Assembly (NCBI GenBank): GCA_963700045.1 | Contig: CAVOWK010000028.1 | Location: 1-64,000, forward strand | Direction: 5' to 3' | DNA length: 64,000 nt | Source of the DNA: RPQJ01 sp963700045 | GTDB taxonomy: Bacteria > Pseudomonadota > Gammaproteobacteria > Steroidobacterales > Steroidobacteraceae | Shown: positions 55,534 through 64,000 of the stretch, piece by piece | Position numbering within the stretch: position 1 is the stretch's first letter | How the letters are laid out: every line of letters begins with the position of its first letter | Translations under genes and position numbers: made by a program | Notes under the pieces: generated by a model | What the model was told of the DNA's origin: nothing | The model's input: only the letters and a program-made list of their open reading frames with translations | The model's database searches: none

Positions 55534-56922
55534 TCAGGTCTGGAACAGGCGCTCGACCTGCTCCACGTGCCGCTTGTCCGAGAGGAAGAGGATCACGTGG
55601 TCGCCGTTCTCGATCACGGTGTCGTGGTGCGCCATGATCACCTGCTCGCCACGCACGAGGGTCACGATCTTCACGCCGTCGGGGAGCTTGATGTCCTCGA
55701 TGGGGCGGCCGACGACCTTGCCGCCGCGCAGTCCGTGCGCGATGGTTTCCATGGCCTCGGCCGCGCCGCGCCGCAGCGAGTGCACCTGCACCACGTCGCC
55801 GCGCCGCACGTACGCCAGCAGCGAGCCGATCGTGACCGTCTGCGGCGAGATCGCGACGTCGATTTCGCCCATCGCCGTGAGGTCGGCATAGGCCGGCCGG
55901 CTGATCAGCGCCATCACCCGCCGTGCGCCGAGGCGCTTGGCCAGCATGGCGGAAAGGATGTTGGCTTCCTCGGAATTGGTCAGTGCGCAGAAGACGTCGA
56001 CGCTGTCGATGTTCTCCTCGACCAGCAGTTCCTCGTCCGCGGCGTCGCCCACCAGCACGATCGAGTTGTTCAGTTGTTCCGAGATCTTGCGCGCGCGCTT
56101 CGAGTCGCGCTCGATCACCTTGACCTGGTTCTCCTCGTCGAGCGTCTGCGCGAGGCGGAAGCCGATGTTGCCGCCGCCCGCGATGACGACACGCTTGATC
56201 GGATCTTCGAGCTTCTGCATCTCCTTCATCACGATGCGGATGTCCTGCGTCGCCGCGACGAAGAAGACCTCGTCGCCATCCTCGATCACGGTGTCGCCTT
56301 CGGGCTCGATGCTCTCGCCCTTGCGGTACATGGCCGCCACGCGCGCTTCGCTGTTGCGCATGTGGCCCTTGAGCTCGCGGATCGGGCGCCCGACGAGCGC
56401 GCCACCCTTCAGCGCCTTGATGCCGACGAGCCGGACCTTGCCGTCGGCGAAGTCGACGACCTGCAATGCGCCCGGGTAGCGGATGAGCCGCTCGATGTAC
56501 GCGGTGACCGCTTCTTCGGGACTCAAGTACATGTCGATCGCGAATCCCGGCAACGCCCTCGCCGCCTCGGGGGTTTCGGTCGAGACGAACAGGCCCGGAT
56601 GTTTCGTGTAGTCACGCGAGCGGATGCGGGCGATCTTGGTTTGCGTGCCGAAGAGGTTCCAGGCGACGTGGCACGCGACCATGTTGGTCTCGTCGCTGTT
56701 CGTGAGTGCGACCAGCATGTCGGCATCGCGCGCGCCGGCGGTCTCGAGCGTGCGCGGACTCGCCGCGTTGCCCTGCACCGTGCGGATGTCGATGCGGTCC
56801 TGCAGGTCGCGCAGCAACACTTCGTCGGTGTCGACGACGGTGACGTCGTTGGCCTCTTCGCGGGCCAGGTGGTAAGCCGCTGTCCGGCCGACCTGGCCGG
56901 CCCCGAGGATGATGATTTTCAA
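55534..56922 (-). CDS. trkA: Trk system potassium uptake regulator TrkA
   Basis: A protein of 462 aa with two RCK/KTN halves, each with a nucleotide-binding Rossmann motif (IIILGAGQVGRTAAYHLA at the N-terminus; VVIAGGGNIGFRLAQTL near residue 235) and a TrkA-C domain after it. It binds NAD(H)/ATP at the membrane face of TrkH and gates K+ uptake. It is the first gene of trkA-trkH. Confidence 0.97.
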   Translation of the reverse strand: MKIIILGAGQVGRTAAYHLAREEANDVTVVDTDEVLLRDLQDRIDIRTVQGNAASPRTLETAGARDADMLVALTNSDETNMVACHVAWNLFGTQTKIARIRSRDYTKHPGLFVSTETPEAARALPGFAIDMYLSPEEAVTAYIERLIRYPGALQVVDFADGKVRLVGIKALKGGALVGRPIRELKGHMRNSEARVAAMYRKGESIEPEGDTVIEDGDEVFFVAATQDIRIVMKEMQKLEDPIKRVVIAGGGNIGFRLAQTLDEENQVKVIERDSKRARKISEQLNNSIVLVGDAADEELLVEENIDSVDVFCALTNSEEANILSAMLAKRLGARRVMALISRPAYADLTAMGEIDVAISPQTVTIGSLLAYVRRGDVVQVHSLRRGAAEAMETIAHGLRGGKVVGRPIEDIKLPDGVKIVTLVRGEQVIMAHHDTVIENGDHVILFLSDKRHVEQVERLFQT

Positions 56923-56968
56923 GCTTCTTGACCTGTGGGGCAGCGCGCCATTCTAGCGCCAGTGCGAC

Positions 56969-59179
56969 TCAGAGCGACTCCAGGTTGGCGTACCCCAGCA
57001 TCAGCCACTTGGTGCCCTGGCGCTCGAAATTCACCTGCACCCGGGCGTTGGCTCCCTGGCCTTCCAGGCTCAGGACCACCCCGTCCCCGAACTTGGCGTG
57101 GCGGACCCGCTGGCCGAGCTTGAACGCCCCCGGCGGAGCCTCGTCCTGGAACCGCCGCCCGCTCATGGACAGGTTGCTGCCGGCGGGGCGGGTCGCCTGC
57201 TGCAGGGTGGGGCGCGACTGCGGCGAGTAGACCGGCCGGGACACCTGCACTTTCGGGCGGACTTCCTCGACCAGCGCCAGTGGAATCTCGGCGATGAACC
57301 GGGACGGCGCCCCGAAGTTGTCGACGCCGTGCATGCGGCGCTGTTCGGCGTAGGTCACGTACAGCTGGCGCATGGCGCGCGTGCAACCGACGTAACAGAG
57401 GCGGCGCTCCTCCTCGAGCCCGTGCACGTCCATGATCGAGCGCTGGTGCGGGAAGAGGCCGTCCTCCAGGCCGCACAGGAACACGACCGGGAACTCGAGT
57501 CCCTTGGCCGAGTGCAGCGTCATCATCTGCACGCAGTCTTCCCAGGCTTCGGCCTGGCCTTCGCCGGACTCGAGCACGGCGTGGGACAGGAACGCCATCA
57601 GCGGCGGCATGTCCGCGTCCTCGGGCTCGAAGCCGCGCGCGGCGCTCACGAGTTCCTCGAGGTTTTCGAGCCGGGCTTCGCCCTTGTCGGCCTTGTCCTT
57701 CTGGTAGTGCGCGACCAGGCCGCTGGCCTGGATCACGTGGTCGACCTGCTCGTGCAGCGGCAGGCCCTGCGTTTCGGCGTCGAGCTTCTCGATCAGCGTC
57801 AGGAACGCCTGCAGGCACGCGACCGCCTTGGTTCCCAGGTCCTCGTTGCATTCGAACGCGGACTGCCACATCGACTTCACGTGCTCGCGGGAGTGGGCGC
57901 GCAGCACTTCGAGCGTGCGCGCGCCGATGCCGCGCGTCGGCAGGTTCACCACCCGCTCGAACGACGCATCGTCGTCCCGGTTCGAGATCAGGCGCAGGTA
58001 CGCCAGCGCGTCCTTGATTTCCTGGCGCTCGAAGAACCGCAGGCCGCCGTACACGCGGTACGGAATGCGCGCGGCCAGCAGGTATTCTTCGAACACCCGC
58101 GACTGCGCGTTCGACCGGTAGAGGATGGCGTTGTCGGCGCGCTTGCCGCCGCGCGCGATCCACTCGCGGATCTTGCCGATGACGAACTCGGCCTCGTCGC
58201 GCTCGTTGTAGGCGCGGAAGAGGCGGATCGGCGCGCCCTTGCCCTCGCTGGTCCAGAGCTTCTTGCCGATGCGGCCGCTGTTGTTGCCGATGATGGCGTT
58301 GGCGGCGTCGAGGATGTTGCCGGTCGAGCGGTAGTTCTGCTCGAGCCGGAACAGCTGCACGTCGTGGAAATCCTTGCGGTACTGCTGCAGGTTCTCGACC
58401 CGCGCGCCGCGCCAGCGGTAGATCGACTGGTCGTCGTCGCCCACCACGTACGGGACGCTGGTCGAGCCCACCAGCGCCTTCATCCAGTTGTACTGGATGG
58501 TGTTGGTGTCCTGGAACTCGTCGACCAGCACGTGCCTGAAGCGCGCGCGGTAGTGCTCGCCCAGGCCCGGCGCCTCGCGCAGGATCTCGTAGCAGCGCAG
58601 CAGCAGCTCGGCGAAATCGACGACGCCGTTGCGGCGGCAGGCGTCCTCGTACGCTTCGTACAGCTTGATCAGCTGGCGACGCGTGGGGTCGCCGTCGTCC
58701 TTCAGGTGCTTCGGCCGCAGGCCTTCGTCTTTCTGCGCGTTGATGAACCATGCCACTTCGCGCGGCACCCAGCGCGTGTCGTCCAGACTCAGGCCGCGGA
58801 TGATCTTCTTGACCAGCCGCTGCTGGTCTTCGCCGTCGAGGATCTGGAACCCCTGCGGCAGCCCGGCCTCGCGCCAGTGCAGGCGCAGCAGGCGGTGGCA
58901 GATGCCGTGGAAGGTGCCGATCCAGAGCGGCGCGGAAGGCAGGCCGAGCTGGGTTTCGATGCGGTGGCGCATCTCGGCCGCGGCCTTGTTGGTGAACGTC
59001 ACGGCGAGGATGCCGTGCGGCGACACGCCTTCGACCTGCACCAGCCATTCGACGCGGTGGGTCAGCACGCGCGTCTTGCCGCTGCCCGCGCCGGCCAGCA
59101 CGAGGGTCGGCAGCAGCGGGGCACTCACGGCCTGCCGCTGCGCGTCGTTCAGCGGCGCAAGGATGTGGGAAACGTCCAT
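56969..59179 (-). CDS. uvrD: DNA helicase UvrD
   Basis: A protein of 736 aa, superfamily 1A helicase for nucleotide-excision and mismatch repair. Walker A GAGSGKTRVLTHR (near residue 33), TFTNKAAAEM, motif II VDEFQDTN, DDDQSIYRWRGA, NYRSTGNILDAAN, TLHSAKGLEFPVVF and YVGCTRAM. The C-terminus carries the Tudor-like RNA-polymerase-binding part (LGQRVRHAKFGDGVV). The ATG at 59179 (MDVSHILAPLN) is the family start. It diverges from the DUF885 gene. Confidence 0.97.
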   Translation of the reverse strand: MDVSHILAPLNDAQRQAVSAPLLPTLVLAGAGSGKTRVLTHRVEWLVQVEGVSPHGILAVTFTNKAAAEMRHRIETQLGLPSAPLWIGTFHGICHRLLRLHWREAGLPQGFQILDGEDQQRLVKKIIRGLSLDDTRWVPREVAWFINAQKDEGLRPKHLKDDGDPTRRQLIKLYEAYEDACRRNGVVDFAELLLRCYEILREAPGLGEHYRARFRHVLVDEFQDTNTIQYNWMKALVGSTSVPYVVGDDDQSIYRWRGARVENLQQYRKDFHDVQLFRLEQNYRSTGNILDAANAIIGNNSGRIGKKLWTSEGKGAPIRLFRAYNERDEAEFVIGKIREWIARGGKRADNAILYRSNAQSRVFEEYLLAARIPYRVYGGLRFFERQEIKDALAYLRLISNRDDDASFERVVNLPTRGIGARTLEVLRAHSREHVKSMWQSAFECNEDLGTKAVACLQAFLTLIEKLDAETQGLPLHEQVDHVIQASGLVAHYQKDKADKGEARLENLEELVSAARGFEPEDADMPPLMAFLSHAVLESGEGQAEAWEDCVQMMTLHSAKGLEFPVVFLCGLEDGLFPHQRSIMDVHGLEEERRLCYVGCTRAMRQLYVTYAEQRRMHGVDNFGAPSRFIAEIPLALVEEVRPKVQVSRPVYSPQSRPTLQQATRPAGSNLSMSGRRFQDEAPPGAFKLGQRVRHAKFGDGVVLSLEGQGANARVQVNFERQGTKWLMLGYANLESL

Positions 59180-59234
59180 CGGAGGGTGGCGGATTCTACA
59201 GGACTCACCCGCGCCTCGCGTAAAGTAAGGGAGG

Positions 59235-59315
59235 GCAGGAAGGGCAGGAAGGACAGGAAGGACAGGAAGGTCAGGAAGTACAGGAAGGTCAGGAAGTTCA
59301 GGAAGTAAAGGAAGG
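59235..59315 (+). repeat. nine tandem 9-bp Shine-Dalgarno-like repeats before the DUF885 gene
   Basis: Nine contiguous units of consensus NCAGGAAGG (59235-59243, then every 9 bases to 59315), with a weaker copy before them. Variation is limited to the first and last bases, plus one A-for-C. Each unit contains AGGAAG, a strong ribosome-site core, and the last lies 6 bases before the ATG at 59322. So the array doubles as the ribosome-binding region. Slippage could change copy number. Confidence 0.9.
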
Positions 59316-59321
59316 TCAACC

Positions 59322-61049
59322 ATGCGTTTCATCAGGCTCCAGGCCGGTCGTCTCGTCTCATTCCTCGCTGCAGTCATCGCAACGGGATTCCTGGCCGTTG
59401 CGCCGGCCCGCGCAGCCGATCCTCCCAGCGGAGATGCCGCCTGGGACGCGGGCGTCGCGCGCTTCATCGAGGGCCATTTCGCCGCGAATCCAGTCACCGC
59501 CGTGTATGCGGGCCGCCACGATTTCGACGGCAGGCTGCCGGACCTCAGCGAGGCTGCCTTGCGTGGCGACGTTGCGCGGATCGAGGCCGAGCGCGCACGT
59601 CTCCTGGCCGTCGATGCCGGCCAGTTGAGCGAGTCGCGCCAGCGCGAACGCGCCTACCTGCTCGCCGCGCTCGATGCCGACCTGTTCTGGAAAAAGGAAG
59701 CCGACTGGCCGCGTCGCAATCCCGCGTTCTACCTGGGCCTGCTCGACCCGGAGATCTACCTGAGCAAGCCCTATGCGCCGCTCGAGAGCCGCATGCGCGC
59801 CTACATCGCCTATGCCCGCGAGATTCCGCGCGCGGCGAAGCAGATCCGCGCGAACCTGCGGACGCCGATGCCGGCGCCGTGGATCGAATACGGCATCAAC
59901 GCGTTCAGCGGCTTTGCGCAGTTCTACGGCAACGACGTGGCCGCGGTGTTCGCCGGCGTCAAGGACCCTGCGCTGCAGGCGCAGCTGGCCGCTGCCAACG
60001 CAGCGGCGGCGAAGGCGATGCAGGAACTTGCGGACTGGCTGGTGGCGGAACGCAAGCACGCGACGCAGGACTACGCGCTGGGTCCGCAGCTCTTCGCGCG
60101 CATGGTCGCGGCGACCGAGCAGGTCGACGTGCCGCTCGCGCGGCTGCAGCAGATCGGCCAGGCCGACATGGACCGCAACCTCGCGTCGCTGCGGAAAGTC
60201 TGCGACGGTTTCGCGCCCGGCAAGACGCTGCGCGAGTGCGCCGACAAGGCGAATGCCAGTAAACCGGAAGGCGGTGCCGTCGCAGGCGCCCGTCGCCAGC
60301 TGCCGGAACTGCGTGCGTTCGTCGCCGGGAAGGGCATCGTCACGATTCCCGGGCCGGAGCAGGCGCTGGTCGAAGCCGCGCCGCCGTACAACGCGCAGAA
60401 CTTCGCCTACATCAACACCGCCGGGCCGTACGAGAGCAAGGACGTGCCGTCGGTCTACTACATCGCGCCGCCCGATCCGCGCTGGACGCCGGAAGAGCAG
60501 GCGCAGTACGTCGGCGGCGAGGGCACGCTGCTGTCGACCTCGGTGCACGAAGTGTGGCCGGGACATTTCCTGCACTTCCTGCACGTGAACCGCAACCCGT
60601 CCAGGGTCGCGCAGCTGTTCCAGAGCTATGCCTACACGGAAGGCTGGGCGCACTACACGGAGGAAATGATGAAGGACGAGGGCCTGCGTGCCGGCAGCGC
60701 GGAGTGGGAAATCGGCCAGCTGCTGTCGGCCCTGCGCCGCAATGCGCGCTACCTCTCGGCCATCGGGTTGCACACGCAGGGCATGACGGTGGCGCAATCC
60801 GAGCAGTTGTTCCGCGACGCGCTGGCCGATCCCGGCAATGCCCGGCAGCAGGCGCTGCGCGGCACCTACGATCCGGCCTACCTCAACTACACGCTCGGCA
60901 AGCTGATGATCCAGCAGCTGCGCAAGGACTGGATGGCCGCGAATCCGCAGGCGTCACTGCGCGACTTCCACGACGCCTTCCTGTCGTACAGCGGGCCGGT
61001 GCCGCTGGTGCGCAAGCTGATGCTCGGCAACGATTCGCCGCCGCTCTAG
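59322..61049 (+). CDS. exported DUF885 protein, putative metallopeptidase
   Basis: A protein of 575 aa with a signal peptide (about 1-32, ending ARA). The DUF885 family looks like zinc peptidases; here the probable zinc motif is STSVHEVWPGHFLHF (HExxxGH type, near residue 410), followed by a Glu-containing helix YAYTEGWAHYTEEMM. Substrates are unknown. The ATG follows the repeat array that supplies its ribosome site. The TAG stop is the first three bases of a TAGGGGT repeat. With the ACE-type enzyme it adds to the exported peptidase set. Confidence 0.88.
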   Translation: MRFIRLQAGRLVSFLAAVIATGFLAVAPARAADPPSGDAAWDAGVARFIEGHFAANPVTAVYAGRHDFDGRLPDLSEAALRGDVARIEAERARLLAVDAGQLSESRQRERAYLLAALDADLFWKKEADWPRRNPAFYLGLLDPEIYLSKPYAPLESRMRAYIAYAREIPRAAKQIRANLRTPMPAPWIEYGINAFSGFAQFYGNDVAAVFAGVKDPALQAQLAAANAAAAKAMQELADWLVAERKHATQDYALGPQLFARMVAATEQVDVPLARLQQIGQADMDRNLASLRKVCDGFAPGKTLRECADKANASKPEGGAVAGARRQLPELRAFVAGKGIVTIPGPEQALVEAAPPYNAQNFAYINTAGPYESKDVPSVYYIAPPDPRWTPEEQAQYVGGEGTLLSTSVHEVWPGHFLHFLHVNRNPSRVAQLFQSYAYTEGWAHYTEEMMKDEGLRAGSAEWEIGQLLSALRRNARYLSAIGLHTQGMTVAQSEQLFRDALADPGNARQQALRGTYDPAYLNYTLGKLMIQQLRKDWMAANPQASLRDFHDAFLSYSGPVPLVRKLMLGNDSPPL

Positions 61050-61081
61050 GGGTTAGGGGTTAGGGGATAGGGGATAGGGGT
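61047..61081 (+). repeat. five tandem TAGGGGW heptamers overlapping a stop codon
   Basis: TAGGGGT, TAGGGGT, TAGGGGA, TAGGGGA and TAGGGGT run without interruption from 61047; the first TAG is the DUF885 stop codon, and a partial sixth TAG follows. Five G4 runs 3 bases apart can fold into a G-quadruplex on the coding strand. It may act as a transcript end or replication/transcription pause site. Confidence 0.9.
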
Positions 61082-61147
61082 TAGTCGGAGCTGAATTACA
61101 GGCTTAACGGTTTGGCAATACACGGCTGAGCCAACAGGGGGAATCCG

Positions 61148-61666
61148 ATGTCACCTTCATACTTGCCTGAATTGTGGCGCGACCTCTTCGTCATGCTGGG
61201 CTCGAGTGCGACCGCGCTGCTCGGCCTGTTGTTCGTGGTGCTGACGATTCACCTGCAGACGGTCAAGGAAGATCTCGATTTCCGCCTGCGGACGCGCAAC
61301 AACTCGTACCACCTGCTGAACGTGTTCATCCTGTCGGCGCTGATGCTGGCTCCACAGCCAGCCGTGTTGCGCGGTATCGGTGTGGCGCTGGTCTGCCTGT
61401 ACGGGCTGCGGCTGCCGATCGTCGTCACCTGGTACCTCTACCGCCAGGACGAGGCCGTCCGGGCGCACAAGCCCCTTTGGCTCGGGTCCGTCATCACGGT
61501 CGCCACGTCCTACGCGCTGGGCATCGCCGGAGGTATCGCGTTGTTCGCCGGGTCGAACCGGGGTTTCGCGCTGGTTGCCACGGCCTGCGTCGTGCTCATG
61601 GTTCGTGCGGTGTTGAGCTCATGGGCGCTCATGTTCGGCGCCGAATCCGCCAGCGCGAAACCCTGA
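61148..61666 (+). CDS. small membrane protein of unknown function
   Basis: A protein of 172 aa with four hydrophobic segments (about 12-32, 52-80, 105-130, 135-160) and short polar loops; no family that I recognise. The start has GGGGGAA at 61137-61143. The N-terminal SYLPELWRDLFVMLGSSATALLGLLFV is the most structured part. It follows the heptamer repeat and converges on the VanZ-like gene. Confidence 0.72.
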   Translation: MSPSYLPELWRDLFVMLGSSATALLGLLFVVLTIHLQTVKEDLDFRLRTRNNSYHLLNVFILSALMLAPQPAVLRGIGVALVCLYGLRLPIVVTWYLYRQDEAVRAHKPLWLGSVITVATSYALGIAGGIALFAGSNRGFALVATACVVLMVRAVLSSWALMFGAESASAKP

Positions 61667-61684
61667 TTCCTTCCCGCCGCCCCG

Positions 61685-62833
61685 TCAGGAGCGGGGAATC
61701 CACCGCGCGACGATCCAGCCGGCGAGGCACGCGATCAACAGGTCGACCCAGCCATAGGCGGGCGAGGACACGCCGAGCTGCAGCAGCGTCAAGAGCAGCA
61801 CGAACAGGACGGTCATGCCGGCGGCCACGTACGGCACGATGCCCGCGCCGGCCAGCAACCAGCCCAGCGACAGGTAGCTGAACGACTTGTTCGCGAGCAG
61901 CGGTGGCGGCGGCACGTTGCGCAGCAGCACTTCGCCCAGTTCCGGCAGTCCGGCAGACGACGGGATCGAGCCGTCGAGCAGCATGCGGACCGACGTCCAC
62001 GCGAGCCAGACGCCGAGCAGCACGGCGACGATCGTCGAACGCATGCCGTCATCGAGCCGGCTGAAGGGCACCAGCAGCGGCAGCAGCAGCGCAATCGCCG
62101 CGATCTCCGCCACTTCGAGCGTGCTTCCCGCCACGAAGGTTCGTCCCACCAGCACGGTGGCGATGACGATCAGCAGCACGTCCATCGCGCGCTGTCGGCG
62201 CACGAGATTGAAGACGACCTGCGTGACGACGAGCCAGCCGACGAAGAAGCCGGCGAGCGACATCCAGTCGATGTGCGGCGTGAGCAGCGGCCGCACGGCG
62301 CTCTTCAGCTGGCGCAGGCCCGGATCCGGCAACAGCGGCCAGAGGCGCTCGAGCAGCCACAGCACCAGGATCGACATCGCGACGAATGCGGAACGGCTGC
62401 GCGGCGTGCCGTGGGGCGATACGCGGCTGCCGAGCGCATGGAAGACCGTGCCGAGGACGGTGCCGATCAGCGACCCGGTTGCGTTCAGCGACAGGTCGCG
62501 CAGGCTGGACACGCGGATTGCGACCGAGGCCTGCAGCAGCTCCAGCCCGAGCGAGAGCATGGCGCCGAGCAACGTGCCCACGACGATCCCGGTGACGCGG
62601 CCCCAGCGTGGCTCGAGCAGCAGCGCGACGCAGAAGCCGAACGGGACGTACAGCAGCAGGTTGTTGAACATGTCGCCGCGGCCGGCGCGCGCCCAGCTGA
62701 GCGAGCGCAGGGCGTCGACCAGCGCCGGGCCATCGGCGATGAACCGGAACGGATACAGCGAGACGTAGACGATCAGGCCGCTGACGACCGCCAGCAGCAG
62801 GGGTGCGGCGAAATGCGTGGAGCGGCCGGCCAT
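61685..62833 (-). CDS. VanZ-like membrane protein
   Basis: A protein of 382 aa with about ten hydrophobic segments. The first third matches the VanZ domain: YVSLYPFRF, DMFNNLLLYVPFGFCVALLL, LSLGLELLQASV...RVSSLRDLSLNATGSLIGTVLG. The remaining two-thirds are extra TM helices, as in the long VanZ proteins of proteobacteria. VanZ proteins elsewhere affect glycopeptide tolerance in Gram-positives; no resistance role should be assumed here. It lies 7 bases after cyoE on the same strand. Confidence 0.85.
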   Translation of the reverse strand: MAGRSTHFAAPLLLAVVSGLIVYVSLYPFRFIADGPALVDALRSLSWARAGRGDMFNNLLLYVPFGFCVALLLEPRWGRVTGIVVGTLLGAMLSLGLELLQASVAIRVSSLRDLSLNATGSLIGTVLGTVFHALGSRVSPHGTPRSRSAFVAMSILVLWLLERLWPLLPDPGLRQLKSAVRPLLTPHIDWMSLAGFFVGWLVVTQVVFNLVRRQRAMDVLLIVIATVLVGRTFVAGSTLEVAEIAAIALLLPLLVPFSRLDDGMRSTIVAVLLGVWLAWTSVRMLLDGSIPSSAGLPELGEVLLRNVPPPPLLANKSFSYLSLGWLLAGAGIVPYVAAGMTVLFVLLLTLLQLGVSSPAYGWVDLLIACLAGWIVARWIPRS

Positions 62834-62840
62834 CGTGCCG

Positions 62841-63749
62841 TCAGGGACGAATCAGCACGTAGTGGTCGAGCAGCAGTGCGGCGAACAGCAGCATCAGGTA
62901 GTTGATCGAGAAGCGGAACGCCTGCATGTGGACCTGGTCGGTTGCGTCCGGCCGGCGCATCGCGAGCGCGTGGCGGATGAAGTTGCCGCCGAGCACCACG
63001 GCCACGGCCAGGTAGATCAGGCCGCTCATCTGCGTGAGGTACGGCAGCAGCGTCACCAGCACCAGGATGATCGTGTACAGCAGGATGTGCAGCTGCGTGA
63101 ACTCGACGCCGTAGGCGACCGGCAGCATCGGGATGCCCGCCCTGGCGTAATCCTTGCGGCGCGCGATCGCCAGCGCCCAGAAGTGCGGCGGCGTCCAGGC
63201 GAAGATGATCAGGAACAGCAGCAGCGAATACGGATCGGCGGATCCGGTGACCGCAGTCCAGCCGAGCACGGGAGGCGCGGCGCCGGCGGCACCGCCGATG
63301 ACGATGTTCTGCGGCGTCACGTGCTTGAGCCACACCGTGTAGAGCACGGCGTAACCGATCAGTGACAGGAACGTCAGCACGGCCGTCAGCGGATTCACCA
63401 GCCACCACAGGATGACCATCGACGCGATGCCGATGATCCCGGCATACGCCAGCGCCTGCCGCGACGTCACGTGACCCGTCGGGATCGGGCGGTTCATCGT
63501 GCGCGCCATCTTCTCGTCGAACTTGCGGTCGACGACGTGGTTGATGGCGGCGGCGCTCGACGCGGCGAGACCGATGCCGAGCGTGCCGTAGAGCAGGGCC
63601 TGCCAGGGCGGCATGCCCGGCACGGCGAGGAACATCCCCACCACCGCCGTGAACACGATCAGCGCGACGACGCGCGGCTTGCCGAGCTCGTAGTAATCGC
63701 GCCAGGTCGAATGGCCAGATACGGTCTCTGTGGCGGAGGTATAGGGCAC
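62841..63749 (-). CDS. cyoE: protohaem IX farnesyltransferase (haem O synthase)
   Basis: A protein of 302 aa with about eight TM helices. UbiA-superfamily motifs: NHVVDRKFDEKMARTMNRPIP (first Asp-rich motif) and the second loop RRKDYARAGIPMLPV. It adds a farnesyl group to haem B to make haem O for terminal oxidases. In this context (oxidase genes not in the window) it may be the ctaB of an aa3-type oxidase cluster lying to the right. Confidence 0.95.
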   Translation of the reverse strand: MPYTSATETVSGHSTWRDYYELGKPRVVALIVFTAVVGMFLAVPGMPPWQALLYGTLGIGLAASSAAAINHVVDRKFDEKMARTMNRPIPTGHVTSRQALAYAGIIGIASMVILWWLVNPLTAVLTFLSLIGYAVLYTVWLKHVTPQNIVIGGAAGAAPPVLGWTAVTGSADPYSLLLFLIIFAWTPPHFWALAIARRKDYARAGIPMLPVAYGVEFTQLHILLYTIILVLVTLLPYLTQMSGLIYLAVAVVLGGNFIRHALAMRRPDATDQVHMQAFRFSINYLMLLFAALLLDHYVLIRP

Positions 63750-63891
63750 GATCGCGGCGGATGTCTGGCGGGGCGCCGATTTTACAGGAGCTTTGCGCGG
63801 CGCGTGGCGACGTCAATCCGGATGCCCGAAACGGCCCTTGGCCGCTGTTGCGCAACCGCGCGAAGGTAACCGAGCCAGTGGCAAATCGTCG

Positions 63892-64000
63892 CTAGCGCTC
63901 ATCCCCTGCTGTTGGCGCGACCTTCGGCGCCCGACGCAGGTACTTCATCATGTCCCTGGGCTTCGCCGATCCGGCGCGTTCGTGCAGAAAGTCGCGCGCG
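63892..64000 (-). CDS. C-terminal end of a gene cut by the right edge
   Basis: The minus strand is open from the edge to TAG at 63892-63894 and encodes about 35 residues, including RDFLHERAGSAKPRDMMKYL and RRAPKVAPTAGDER. The charged, compositionally normal sequence looks coding. I do not recognise the family; the rest lies outside the window. Confidence 0.5.
   Translation of the reverse strand, partial: ARDFLHERAGSAKPRDMMKYLRRAPKVAPTAGDER

Noticed and set aside
59235..59315. CRISPR array
   Set aside because: The units are 9 bp and contiguous with no spacers; no cas gene is present.
61047..61081. Telomere-like or origin repeat
   Set aside because: Only five heptamers, tied to a gene's stop codon, with no dnaA boxes or replication genes nearby.
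61685..62833. Glycopeptide resistance gene (vanZ)
   Set aside because: No other van gene is present; long VanZ-domain membrane proteins are common in Gram-negatives with no resistance role.

Overview
This window is chromosomal DNA from a GC-rich gammaproteobacterium. The evidence is a class II alpha/beta glycyl-tRNA synthetase (glyQ-glyS), the rhodanese-grxC-secB-gpsA block, glnA with ntrB-ntrC, tatABC, trkA-trkH, an EnvC/CtpA pair, TonB-ExbB-ExbD, and a penicillin-binding protein 1b followed by an LpoP-like lipoprotein. A bacterial M2 (ACE-type) peptidase, several POT peptide transporters and the DUF2950/DUF3300 pair fit the Xanthomonadales/Steroidobacterales side of the class; that placement is inference. 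I saw no tRNA or rRNA gene, insertion sequence, prophage, integron or CRISPR array. Codon usage looks even throughout, so this reads as core chromosome with some accessory metabolism.

Layout. 1-4.9 kb: small cytochrome c, TfoX-like protein, plsC, glyS, glyQ. 5-10.6 kb: a frameshifted SDR, a membrane protein, an EcsC-family protein, an ABC1-family kinase-like protein and a sulfoacetaldehyde acetyltransferase (Xsc)-like ThDP enzyme. 10.6-18.6 kb: the DUF2950/DUF3300 envelope pair, then the nitrogen block glnA, a DUF4124 protein, ntrB and ntrC, with a readable sigma-54 promoter and two NtrC sites before glnA. 18.6-24.2 kb: MDR oxidoreductase, dihydroorotate dehydrogenase, CBS protein, trmL, a winged-helix/TPR regulator and a small exported protein. 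24.2-31.9 kb: gpsA, secB, grxC and rhodanese (minus strand), then envC, a GAF-GGDEF-EAL protein, an S41 protease and a MAPEG protein. 32-36.2 kb: small membrane protein, EamA transporter, OPT transporter and a second frameshifted SDR. 36.2-40.4 kb: a tight minus-strand run tonB-exbB-exbD-DUF1232-ipdC.

40.5-51 kb is the most distinctive part. One strand carries dtd, tatA, tatB, tatC, a POT peptide transporter, an exported amidohydrolase, two more POT transporters, a GntR/UTRA regulator and an ACE-type dipeptidyl carboxypeptidase. It looks like a peptide-scavenging cluster: exported peptidases release dipeptides, POT carriers import them, and the GntR protein probably controls the set. 51-59 kb: LpoP-like lipoprotein, PBP1b, trkH (two frameshifts), trkA and uvrD. 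59-64 kb: a DUF885 peptidase-like protein flanked by two unusual short tandem repeats, two membrane proteins (one VanZ-like), cyoE, and the end of a gene cut by the right edge.

Single-base frame breaks affect two SDR genes and trkH (twice), and two more genes have problematic 5' ends. Because trkH is normally conserved, sequence or assembly indels are as likely as real decay.
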